A DNA stretch of 64,000 nucleotides from Streptomyces sp. NBC_00554 (GTDB lineage: Bacteria; Actinomycetota; Actinomycetes; Streptomycetales; Streptomycetaceae): assembly GCF_041431135.1 (NCBI RefSeq), contig NZ_CP107799.1, positions 9,254,501 through 9,318,500 of the forward strand, read 5' to 3'. The position numbers were made by a program, and so were the translations under genes. Positions 24,811 through 33,193 of this stretch are shown piece by piece; positions within the stretch are counted from its first letter, which is position 1, and each line of letters opens with the position of its first letter. Under the pieces are notes generated by a model that searched no databases, was not told where the DNA came from, and saw nothing but the letters and a program-made list of their open reading frames with translations.

Positions 24811-25773
<963 letters not shown>

Positions 25774-25804
25774 GCTTCCGACGTACGAGGTGTAATAGCC
25801 GTAC

Positions 25805-25846
25805 GAGGCCCCTGTGACCGTTTTCGACGCGGTCGCGGGGGCCTTT
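25805..25846 (+). terminator. terminator after etfA
   Basis: GGCCCC (25807-25812) with GACCG (25816-25820) pair with CGGTC (25830-25834) and GGGGCC (25838-25843) around a TTTTCGACG loop, followed by TTT. It lies between convergent etfA and the EEP hydrolase gene and could work for both. Confidence 0.75.
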
Positions 25847-25848
25847 GC

Positions 25849-26742
25849 TCATGCCAGGGTCAGCGTCGCCTGCACGGGCAGGTGGTCGCTCGGGCACTGG
25901 CCGTTCAGGGAGAAGGTGTTGATCGTGGAGCGGTGTGCGGTCACACCCGGCGTGGCGAGGATCCAGTCGATGCGGTCGCCGTCCGGCGCCAGCGGCCGGT
26001 AGCCGTGGAAGGTGGCGTACAGCCTGCTCCGTTCGGCCGCCGTGTCCCAGGTGTCGACGAGTCCGGCACTCAGCATCGTGTCGTAGACAGGGCTCTCGTG
26101 GGCCGCGGCATTGAAGTCGCCGGTCACGAGCACCGGCAGGGAACGGTCGAGTCCGGCGATGCGTTCGCCGATCAGGGCGGCGGAACGCGCGCGTGCGTTC
26201 TGACTCGCGTTGTCCAGGTGGGTGTTGAGGAAGTAGAACTCCCGCCCGCCGGCGCCGAGGTCACGGAAGCGGACCCAGGTGACCATGCGGATGGAATCGG
26301 CGCCCCAGGTGTTCGAACCGACCACGTCAGGGGTGTCCGAGAGCCAGAAGTGTTCGTGCTCGACCGGGGTCACCCGGCGGGTGTCGTAGAAGACCGCCAT
26401 GATCTCGTCCCGGGTGCCGCCCGCGCTGCCGGTGCCGATCCAGTCGTAGTGCGGGCCGAGGTCGGCCTCGATGTCGAGGAGCTGCTGGTGGACGCCCTCC
26501 TGGGTGCCTATGACATGGGGCCGTTCCTGGAGCAGTAACGCGCGTATCGCGGGGCGGCGTGCCGTCCAACTGTTGGGTTCGGTGGTGCTCGCGAAACGCA
26601 GGTTGAAGGTCATGACCTCCAGGCGGCGGCCCGGGCTTCCGACGGCGGAGACGGACGCTGTACTGAAGAAGGGCAGGGCGACCGCGGCGGCCACGACGGT
26701 CTTGAGTCCCAGGCGACGGGTGAGTCTCTTGGCGTTCGGCAC
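25849..26742 (-). CDS. secreted endonuclease/exonuclease/phosphatase-family protein
   Basis: A 297-residue exported hydrolase. The N-terminal signal (LTRRLGLKTVVAAAVALPFFSTASVSAVG) has twin arginines (RRLGLK) but not a perfect Tat motif. The EEP motifs follow: VMTFNLRF, IGTQEGVHQQLLDI with the metal Glu, FYFLNTHLDN, VLVTGDFNAAAHE and a final CPSDHLPVQATLTL with catalytic Asp-His. It could be a phosphodiesterase, sphingomyelinase-like enzyme or nuclease. The GTG at 26742 has GAAGGAG upstream. Confidence 0.87.
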   Translation of the reverse strand: MPNAKRLTRRLGLKTVVAAAVALPFFSTASVSAVGSPGRRLEVMTFNLRFASTTEPNSWTARRPAIRALLLQERPHVIGTQEGVHQQLLDIEADLGPHYDWIGTGSAGGTRDEIMAVFYDTRRVTPVEHEHFWLSDTPDVVGSNTWGADSIRMVTWVRFRDLGAGGREFYFLNTHLDNASQNARARSAALIGERIAGLDRSLPVLVTGDFNAAAHESPVYDTMLSAGLVDTWDTAAERSRLYATFHGYRPLAPDGDRIDWILATPGVTAHRSTINTFSLNGQCPSDHLPVQATLTLA

Positions 26743-26865
26743 GCGTGCTCCTTCGCTCGCTGGACCCTCAGGATGATGAAGGGTGCGGGCCGCAGTGTGA
26801 AGGAGGGAACTGAGAGGGGAGTGAACGCGGTGGGTTCGGAGGGTGACCCGGGACGCAAGAGGGTG

Positions 26866-26928
26866 TTGACCGGCGGGAAGGTCCCCGGATAACTTCGTTC
26901 TACGGATTGTTGATTCCGCAGTGCGGAA
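26866..26928 (+). promoter_or_regulatory. promoter and palindromic operator of the aldolase gene
   Basis: TTGACC (26866-26871) and TAACTT (26890-26895; 18-bp spacer) fit a housekeeping promoter, with a start near 26901. Just downstream lies a perfect palindrome TTCCGCA-G-TGCGGAA (26914-26928), 16 bp before the ATG. A repressor bound there would block transcription. Palindromes with TTCCG...CGGAA are bound by IclR-type repressors; no such gene is nearby, so the regulator would act from elsewhere. Confidence 0.6.
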
Positions 26929-26944
26929 AACTGGAGGGTGCGGG

Positions 26945-28249
26945 ATGGGTCAGGGCCAGCAGGAGAAGGTGGCGACGAGCCTCGCGGGCGCCGTCAGCGA
27001 GGAGATCAGCGCCTCCCTCGCCCCGGTCGACGCCGAGTTGGAGCGCCGCTACCCCGGAGACCCGGGCACCCGGCAGCCCGTCCACACCGTCTACGTGCCC
27101 GGCGACGCGTTCGCCGCCGACACCATCCGCTCCTGGGGCGACCGGGCGCTCGCCGCCCTCGACGAGCACGCCCCGGACGCCGCCTCCTTCGCCGCCGTCC
27201 TCGGCCTTACCGACGACCTCGCGAAGCCCGTGTACGACCGCGTACGGGCCAAACTGGAGCGCGAACCGATCGAGGACCTGCGCGTCGACTTCGAGGACGG
27301 CTACGGCCCGCGTCCGGACGCCGAGGAGGACGAGGCCGCGGCGCGCGCCGCCCGGCTGATCGCGGAGGCGTACGAGAACGGTACGGCGGCCCCGTACATG
27401 GGCATCCGCATGAAGTGCATGGAGGCCCCGGTCCGCGACCGCGGCATCCGCACCCTCGACATCTTCCTCACCGGCCTGATGGAGGTCGGGGGCCTTCCCG
27501 ACGGGCTCGTCCTGACGCTGCCGAAGGTGACGTACGCCGAGCAGGTCACCGCGATGGTGCGGCTCCTCGAGGAGTTCGAGAAGGCGCGCGGTCTCGAGCC
27601 CGGGCGGATCGGCTTCGAGATCCAGATCGAGACCAGCCAGTCGATCCTCGCCGCCGACGGCACCGCGACCGTCGCCCGCATGATCCAGGCTGCCGAGGGC
27701 CGCGCCACCGGTCTGCACTACGGCACCTTCGACTACAGCGCCTGCCTCGGCGTCAGCGCCGCCTACCAGGCCAGCGACCACCCCGCCGCCGACCACGCCA
27801 AGGCGATCATGCAGGTCGCCGCCGCGGGCACCGGCGTACGCGTCTGCGACGGCTCCACCAACGTCCTCCCGGTCGGCCCGACGGAGAAGGTCCACGACGC
27901 CTGGCGGCTGCATTACGGCCTCACCCGCCGCGCCCTCGCCCGCGCCTACTACCAGGGCTGGGACATGCACCCCGGCCACATCCCGACCCGCTACGCGGCC
28001 GTCTTCGCCTTCTACCGCGAAGGCTTCGAACAGGCCGCGGCCCGCCTCTCCCGCTACGCCAACCAGGCCGGCGGCGACGTCATGGACGAACCCGCCACCG
28101 CCAAGGCCCTCAGCGGCTACCTGCTGCGAGGCCTGGACTGCGGAGCCCTCGACATCGCTGAGGTAGCGCGGGTTACGGGGCTGACTCGGGCGGACCTGGA
28201 GGGTTTTGCGGTGCCGAGGCGGGGAGATCTGACAATCTCGGCCAAGTAG
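26945..28249 (+). CDS. HpcH/HpaI aldolase/citrate-lyase-fold protein (DUF6986-like)
   Basis: A 434-residue TIM-barrel protein. The core shows LRVDFEDGYGPRPDAEEDEAA (acidic metal-binding motif), YMGIRMKCMEAPVRDRGIRTLDIFLT, LPKVTYAEQVTAMVRLLEEFEKARGL, FEIQIETSQSIL and GRATGLHYGTFDYSACLGV with acidic metal ligands, then GWDMHPGHIPTRYAAVFAFYREGF. These are features of magnesium-dependent C-C lyases or malate-synthase-like enzymes; from memory the streptomycete group is DUF6986, often near purine/allantoin and glyoxylate genes. The ATG at 26945 follows a GGAGGGTG site; longer frames to 26921 overlap the operator. Confidence 0.8.
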   Translation: MGQGQQEKVATSLAGAVSEEISASLAPVDAELERRYPGDPGTRQPVHTVYVPGDAFAADTIRSWGDRALAALDEHAPDAASFAAVLGLTDDLAKPVYDRVRAKLEREPIEDLRVDFEDGYGPRPDAEEDEAAARAARLIAEAYENGTAAPYMGIRMKCMEAPVRDRGIRTLDIFLTGLMEVGGLPDGLVLTLPKVTYAEQVTAMVRLLEEFEKARGLEPGRIGFEIQIETSQSILAADGTATVARMIQAAEGRATGLHYGTFDYSACLGVSAAYQASDHPAADHAKAIMQVAAAGTGVRVCDGSTNVLPVGPTEKVHDAWRLHYGLTRRALARAYYQGWDMHPGHIPTRYAAVFAFYREGFEQAAARLSRYANQAGGDVMDEPATAKALSGYLLRGLDCGALDIAEVARVTGLTRADLEGFAVPRRGDLTISAK

Positions 28250-28256
28250 AGCTTCC

Positions 28257-28300
28257 TAGGGGCGCGGGGAACTGCGCGACCAGCCACGATGGTCCGCAGC
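28257..28300. repeat. Streptomyces dispersed intergenic repeat
   Basis: The segment starting CTAGGGGCGCGGGGAACTGC and continuing through CGACCAGCCACGATGGTCCGC is a form of a short intergenic repeat that I recognise from many Streptomyces genomes, typically just after stop codons. It follows the aldolase stop by eight bases and includes a GGGGCGCGGGGAACTGCGCG core with self-complementary parts, suggesting termination or REP-like function. Confidence 0.6.
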
Positions 28301-28369
28301 CATACGACGGCCGTTGACCCCGGTCGCGTAGCGACCACGTCACAGAGACTGCCTCCAGGCACTGGGTGT

Positions 28370-28430
28370 CACTGCTGCCCCGTAGTGTGGACGCCATCCA
28401 CTGGCGTGACACAGGAACGGGGCAGCAGTG
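28370..28430 (+). promoter_or_regulatory. long hairpin covering the kinase ribosome site and start codon
   Basis: CACTGCTGCCCCGT (28370-28383) is perfectly complementary to ACGGGGCAGCAGTG (28417-28430), 14 bp. Inside, GTGT (28385-28388) can pair with ACAC (28409-28412) and CGCCA (28392-28396) with TGGCG (28402-28406), closing a TCCAC loop. The right arm contains the purine-rich ribosome site and ends on the kinase GTG (28428-28430), so the folded RNA would hide the start. Alternatively, the palindrome is a DNA binding site. Confidence 0.6.
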
Positions 28431-30116
28431 TCTTCGGGGGAGAACGAACAGCCGGACGGCATAGGCCGACTGCTGGCGGACCGGTACCGCGTCGTGGCCC
28501 AACTCGGCCGCGGCGGCATGGGCATCGTCTGGCGAGCCCAGGACGAAGTCCTGGGCCGCGAGGTAGCCGTCAAGGAACTCCGCACCTACACCGACGCCGC
28601 CGCGCCCGAACTGGCCGACCTGGGCCGGAGGATGCAGCGCGAGGCCCGCGCGGCCGCCCGGGTGAGCCACCCCGGAGTCATAGCCGTGCACGACGTGGCG
28701 GAGGTCGACGGACGCCCGCTCATCGTCATGGAGCTGGTGGACGGCCCGTCGCTGGACGACGTCCTGCGCGAGCGCGGCACCCTGGACCCCCGCGAAGCGG
28801 CCTCCATCGGCGCCAAGGTCATGGACGCGCTGGCAGCCGCCCACCGCGCAGGGGTCCTGCACCGTGACGTGAAGCCGGGCAACATCCTCCTCGACCGCTC
28901 GGGCCGCGTCGTCCTCACCGACTTCGGCATCGCCACGATGGACGATCCCGGTGACGGCTCCACCACCCACCTGACCCGCAGCGGCGAACTGGTCGGCTCC
29001 CTGGACTACTTGGCGCCCGAGCGGGCCCAGGGGAACGACCCGGGCCCCGCGTCGGACGTCTGGGCACTCGGCGCGACCCTGTACGCCGCCGTGGAGGGAT
29101 CGTCCCCCTTCCGCCGTACGTCGACGTGGTCCACGCTCACCGCGATCGTGGTCGAGCCGCTGCCGGAACCCCGGCTCGCCGGTCCCCTGGGCCCCGTCCT
29201 GCAGCAGCTCATGAACAAGCAGCCGGAGGCACGCCCGGACGCGGACCGGGCGCGCGAGCTGTTGGAGGCGGTCGCCGGAGCGCCCGGGGCGGACTCCGCG
29301 ACGACGGGACTGAGGGTGCCGGAGCCGCGGCCGCGTGAGGCGACGGAACGGAGTGTCCCGTCGGTACCGCCGGGATTCGGACCGCCGGTGCCCGTCGCGC
29401 CGGCGGTGGCCCTCGCCGCCGTCGCCCCTTCTCCCGCGCCCCGCCGCCGAGGAGGCCGCGCTTTCCTCGCCGCCGTGGCCGTCATCGTCGTCCTCGCGGC
29501 GACCGGCTTCACCGTCGCGCTGCTGAACAGCCCGGACGACACGGGCGCCGCGGCTCTCCCGACGCCGTCCCACATCGGCGGGACGGCCCCTTCCGACGGC
29601 ACCAGCCGGGGCTCGGTCGACCTGTCGGACGACGCCAAGCCGACCGAAAAGGGAGACGGGAAGTCCAAGGCCCCAGAGAAGAAGCCCACTTACATACCCG
29701 AGACCACTCCTGAGCCCTCGAAGGCCCCCGCCAACGGGGGTAGCACCGGCGGCACATCGGACGACGGCTCGGGAGGCTCCACCGACGGTGGTACCACCGG
29801 GAGTGGTTCAAGCAGTCCGACCACCCCTGCCGCCCCGGTCTGCGACCCCATCGGCGGCGGCAAGTACAACTGCCAGGTCTGGCGCACCGCCAAGTCCTAC
29901 ACCGCCTCCGGCGCCGAGGCAGGCGTCCTCAACGCTGGCACCAACTACTTCTACTGCCAGCAGGACCTGGGCCGCCGGGAGACCTACGGCGAGTGGACCA
30001 ACGTCTGGTGGGCCAGGACCGACGACGACAGCGGCAACACCGATGTCTTCGTCAGCGATGTCTACATCCAGGGCGGCGACAACGACGCACCGCTCCCGGG
30101 CCTTCCGGTCTGCTGA
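28428..30116 (+). CDS. receptor-like Ser/Thr protein kinase with extracellular domain
   Basis: A 562-residue Hanks-type kinase. Gly loop GRGGMG (about 27-32), catalytic Lys49 in VAVKEL, HRDVKPGN with Asp147, DFG at 165-167, and the activation segment up to LAPERAQG. After a Pro-rich linker comes one transmembrane helix (about 345-366, AFLAAVAVIVVLAATGFTVALL). The outside part is a Ser/Thr/Gly-rich spacer and a C-terminal ~90-residue domain with Cys at PVCDPIGGGKYNC, FYCQQ and the final residue, likely disulfide bonded and not a PASTA repeat. The GTG at 28428 is inside a large hairpin. It is convergent with the next gene; targets are unknown. Confidence 0.92.
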   Translation: MSSGENEQPDGIGRLLADRYRVVAQLGRGGMGIVWRAQDEVLGREVAVKELRTYTDAAAPELADLGRRMQREARAAARVSHPGVIAVHDVAEVDGRPLIVMELVDGPSLDDVLRERGTLDPREAASIGAKVMDALAAAHRAGVLHRDVKPGNILLDRSGRVVLTDFGIATMDDPGDGSTTHLTRSGELVGSLDYLAPERAQGNDPGPASDVWALGATLYAAVEGSSPFRRTSTWSTLTAIVVEPLPEPRLAGPLGPVLQQLMNKQPEARPDADRARELLEAVAGAPGADSATTGLRVPEPRPREATERSVPSVPPGFGPPVPVAPAVALAAVAPSPAPRRRGGRAFLAAVAVIVVLAATGFTVALLNSPDDTGAAALPTPSHIGGTAPSDGTSRGSVDLSDDAKPTEKGDGKSKAPEKKPTYIPETTPEPSKAPANGGSTGGTSDDGSGGSTDGGTTGSGSSSPTTPAAPVCDPIGGGKYNCQVWRTAKSYTASGAEAGVLNAGTNYFYCQQDLGRRETYGEWTNVWWARTDDDSGNTDVFVSDVYIQGGDNDAPLPGLPVC

Positions 30117-30127
30117 GGCCGTCGAGG

Positions 30128-30883
30128 TCAGCGAGGCCGTACATACCCTTCGAGGCCGGAAGCAGTCGCGAGTCGCTCCTCGGCGAACAGTCGCGTGCCC
30201 CGCGCGCAGAGCGCCCTGTCGAAGCGCGCCCGGTCGCAGAACTCCTCGGGTGTGTCCCCGAACAGCTCACGCAGGCGCGGTGATTCGGCGAGAAGAGAGG
30301 TGAGCAGCGGACGCTCGCCCGGATGCCCGCGTGGTGTCCCGGTGCCGTCGTGGAGGACGCCGCGGCGGTTGACGTAGACGTACGCGCCGGGGAGGAGTTC
30401 GCCGGACTCCAGCTCGATCCGGAAGTCCTCCGAGGAGAGCCGGGCACGGTCGTACGCACCGGTCGGCGTCGTGACTCCCTCGCTCGCGTCGACGACCGCG
30501 AGCTGGGCCGCGTCGAGCCAGGTGATGAACAACTCGCTCACCGTTCCAGGTGTTTGGAACGGCGACGCCGACACATATCCCGTCAGGCTCACGTGGGCCG
30601 AGACGCCGACGCCGATACCGGTGACCATCGCCTTCACCATCGGGATCGGGGAGGACACCCCGAACTCCGCCATCTTGTGCCGGAGTTGGGCGGGGCAGGC
30701 ATTGGAACCGACGGCCACCACGGGGACGCGGTCCTCGTACACCAGGCGCTTCAGGGGCAACAGCCGGTCGCCGTCCAGGAGTCCGGACGTCTGAGGCCAC
30801 TTTCCCGGATAGCTCAGCGGATGGTCGCGGGGCGCTTCGGCGAGGCCGAGTGCTTCGAGCGTACGAGGGTCTGGGCCGGCCAT
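30128..30883 (-). CDS. hypothetical protein with gamma-glutamylcyclotransferase-like features
   Basis: A 251-residue soluble protein not matching a named family that I can recall. PVVAVGSNACPAQLRHKM resembles the YGSN nucleotide of GGCT/AIG2-like enzymes, and ELFITWLDAAQLAVVDASEGVTTPTGAYDRARL resembles their LDxxEG...Y.R end with a possible catalytic Glu. Between them, GIGVGVSAHVSLTGYVSASPFQTPGT fits the barrel. A cyclotransferase or a binding protein with that fold is possible; activity is unproven. It begins three bases after the end of the lacI gene, so cotranscription with lacI is likely. Confidence 0.6.
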   Translation of the reverse strand: MAGPDPRTLEALGLAEAPRDHPLSYPGKWPQTSGLLDGDRLLPLKRLVYEDRVPVVAVGSNACPAQLRHKMAEFGVSSPIPMVKAMVTGIGVGVSAHVSLTGYVSASPFQTPGTVSELFITWLDAAQLAVVDASEGVTTPTGAYDRARLSSEDFRIELESGELLPGAYVYVNRRGVLHDGTGTPRGHPGERPLLTSLLAESPRLRELFGDTPEEFCDRARFDRALCARGTRLFAEERLATASGLEGYVRPR

Positions 30884-30886
30884 GGC

Positions 30887-31924
30887 TCAGTCCGCGGGCG
30901 GCAGTTCGCCCGAGCCGCGGGTGATCAGCCGGGTCGGGAGCTGGATCCGTTCCGGAGTGATGAGGGTGCCGTCGAGCTGGCGGAAGAGGCGTTCGGCGGC
31001 GGTGCGGCCGAGGGTGGCGGCGTCCTGGGCGACGACGGTGACGCCGGGCTGGAGGAGGTCGGCGAGTTCGATGTCGTCGAAGCCGACGAGGGCGACCGGG
31101 CGGCCGCGCTCGGCGATGACGCGGACGACCGTCACGGTGACGCGGTTGTTGCCGGTGAAGATCGCGGTGACGGGGGAGGAGCCGGAGAGCATGTCCTCGG
31201 CCGCCTTGCGCACCCGCTGCGGATCGGTGACGCCCAGGGACATCCACGCGTCCTCGACCGGTATCCCCGCGTCCTCCATGGCGGCGCGGTAGCCGCGCAG
31301 CCGCTCGGCGGCGGTGTGGATGCGGGGCATGTCGCCGATGAAGCCGATCCGGCGGTGGCCGTGCGCGATGAGGTGGGCGACACCGTCGCGGGCCCCGCCG
31401 AAGCTGTCGGACAGCACGGCGTCGGCGTCGATCTTCCCGGCCGGACGGTCCACGAACACCGTGGCGACGCCCGCCTTTATCTCGGGCTCCAGATAGCGGT
31501 GGTCGTCACCGGCCGGAATCACGACGAGCCCGTCCACGCGGCGCGCGCACAGGGCGAGGACCAACTCCTGCTCGCGGTCCGGGTCCTCGGCGCTGGAGCC
31601 GTTGATCAGCAGCGCGCCATGCGCCCGGGCGACCTCTTCGACCGCCCGGCTCAGGGGCCCGTAGAACGGGTCCGCGAGATCCTCCAGGACGAGACCGATG
31701 CTCGCGGTGCTGCCCTTGCGCAGCACCCGCGCGCTGTCGTTGCGGCGGAAGCCCAGCGCGTCGATGGCCTCCTGGACCCGGCGCTCGGTGTCCGGGGTGA
31801 CCCCCGGTTCGCCGTTGACCACACGCGAGACCGTCTTCAGGCCGACCCCCGCACGCGCCGCGACGTCCTTCATGGTGGGACGGTTGCCGTAACGGTTCTC
31901 GGATCGGCGGGCGGTCTCTGCCAC
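30887..31924 (-). CDS. LacI-family transcriptional repressor
   Basis: A 345-residue regulator. The N-terminal HTH RPTMKDVAARAGVGLKTVSRVVNGEPGV and hinge are followed by a periplasmic-binding-protein-like sugar domain (IGLVLEDLADPFYGPLSRAVEEVARAHG, RRIGFIGDMPRIHTAAERLRGYRAAM, VGFDDIELADLLQPGVTVVAQD). The GTG at 31924 gives an arginine-rich start common in streptomycete LacI proteins; the frame is open to 32029. It is divergent from a ROK sugar kinase, which leads to GH27, so galactoside or related sugar control is likely. An ideal LacI palindrome lies upstream. Confidence 0.9.
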   Translation of the reverse strand: MAETARRSENRYGNRPTMKDVAARAGVGLKTVSRVVNGEPGVTPDTERRVQEAIDALGFRRNDSARVLRKGSTASIGLVLEDLADPFYGPLSRAVEEVARAHGALLINGSSAEDPDREQELVLALCARRVDGLVVIPAGDDHRYLEPEIKAGVATVFVDRPAGKIDADAVLSDSFGGARDGVAHLIAHGHRRIGFIGDMPRIHTAAERLRGYRAAMEDAGIPVEDAWMSLGVTDPQRVRKAAEDMLSGSSPVTAIFTGNNRVTVTVVRVIAERGRPVALVGFDDIELADLLQPGVTVVAQDAATLGRTAAERLFRQLDGTLITPERIQLPTRLITRGSGELPPAD

Positions 31925-32037
31925 GATGCGCTGTCCTGTCCTGTCGTCCACGGGATGCACTGGCCCACGAGAATGGTCGATGGGGATGCACAGGTCCATG
32001 GGGTTGTATGAGGATGTGGCGTCGAGCATAGAGCCTG

Positions 32038-32049
32038 GACAACGTTGTC
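32038..32049. promoter_or_regulatory. LacI-type operator
   Basis: GACAACGTTGTC is a perfect 12-bp palindrome with the central CG of LacI operators, located between the divergent lacI gene and the ROK kinase. On the complement a TATGCT (32024-32029) lies just next to it and could be the lacI -10. It is the obvious site for autoregulation and control of the kinase. Confidence 0.75.
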
Positions 32050-32192
32050 AGATGCGGGAGAGACTGTCCACCGCATTCTCCGGCCTGCGCCTTCCCCCAG
32101 GGGCGCGTCGTCCTGTCCAGTTTTTCGGCCGGGGATCCGGATCCGCAGCGCGGCGGGTCCGACTCGACACCTCCTTGGGAGATCTGAAACTG

Positions 32193-33152
32193 ATGCACAC
32201 CGACCTCGTGGCCGCGCTCGACATCGGCGGCACCAAGATCGCCGGAGCGCTGGTGGACGGCCACGGCCGGATTCTCCTCCGCGCGCAGCGCGCGACGCCC
32301 GCGCAGGAGGACGGCGACACCGTGATGGGGGCCGTCGAGGACGTGATCGGCGAGCTGACCCTCTCCCCGCTGTGGGGCAGGGCAGGCGCCGTCGGTATCG
32401 GCAGCGCGGGCCCCGTGGACGCCTCCGAGGGCACGGTGAGTCCCGTGAACGTGCCGGGCTGGCGCGACTACCCCCTGGTCGAGCGGGTCCGTACGGCCAC
32501 GGCCGGGCTGCCCATCGAGCTGATCGGCGACGGTGTGGCCATCACGGCGGCCGAGCACTGGCAGGGCGCGGCGCGCGGGCACGACAACGCGCTGTGCATG
32601 GTCGTTTCGACGGGAGTCGGTGGCGGACTGGTCCTGGGCGGAAAACTGCACCCGGGGCCCACCGGCAACGCGGGCCACATCGGCCACATCAGCGTGGACC
32701 TCGACGGCGACCCCTGCCCCTGCGGTTCCCGGGGCTGTGTCGAGCGCATCGCGAGCGGTCCGAACATCGCCCGCCGCGCACTGGAGGGCGGCTGGCAGCC
32801 CGGTCCGGACGGCGACGCCTCGGCGGCCGCGGTGGCCGCCGCGGCCCGCGCCGGTGACCCCGTCGCCACCGCCTCCTTCGAGCGCGCTGCCCAGGCGCTC
32901 GCGGCGGGCATCGCGGCGACCGCGACCCTCGTCGAGATCGACATCGCCGTCATCGGCGGGGGAGTGGGCAAAGCGGGGGACGTCCTCTTCGCACCGCTGC
33001 GCAAGGCGCTGGCCGACTACGCGACGCTGTCCTTCGTCCAGCGGCTGACCGTGACGCCCGCGCTGATGGGCACGGACGCCGGTCTGGTCGGCGCGGCGGC
33101 GGCCGCGCTCACCCGTAGGGCGAGCACGACCGCCGCCGGCGTGAGTGGCTGA
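32193..33152 (+). CDS. ROK-family sugar kinase
   Basis: A 319-residue kinase. AALDIGGTKIAGALVDG is the phosphate loop, VGIGSAGPVDASEGTVSPVNVPGW the sugar region, GHIGHISVDLDGDPCPCGSRGCVERIASG holds the ROK zinc motif (CxCGxxGCxE), and IAVIGGGVGKAGDVL the second ATP loop. It may phosphorylate glucose, N-acetylglucosamine or galactose-related sugars. The ATG at 32193 has a GGGAGAT site upstream, with no family sequence before it. Paired with a LacI operator and convergent GH27, it probably handles the sugar released. Confidence 0.9.
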   Translation: MHTDLVAALDIGGTKIAGALVDGHGRILLRAQRATPAQEDGDTVMGAVEDVIGELTLSPLWGRAGAVGIGSAGPVDASEGTVSPVNVPGWRDYPLVERVRTATAGLPIELIGDGVAITAAEHWQGAARGHDNALCMVVSTGVGGGLVLGGKLHPGPTGNAGHIGHISVDLDGDPCPCGSRGCVERIASGPNIARRALEGGWQPGPDGDASAAAVAAAARAGDPVATASFERAAQALAAGIAATATLVEIDIAVIGGGVGKAGDVLFAPLRKALADYATLSFVQRLTVTPALMGTDAGLVGAAAAALTRRASTTAAGVSG

Positions 33153-33155
33153 CCC

Positions 33156-33193
33156 GTCAGCAGCTGAGCGGCGCGTCAGCAGGTGAGCTGCGC
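33156..33193. repeat. 19-bp imperfect tandem repeat at the GH27 stop
   Basis: GTCAGCAGCTGAGCGGCGC (33156-33174) is followed directly by GTCAGCAGGTGAGCTGCGC (33175-33193), differing at two positions. The second copy encodes the last residues and stop of the alpha-galactosidase (complement strand), so the first looks like a local duplication of that end. Confidence 0.55.
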
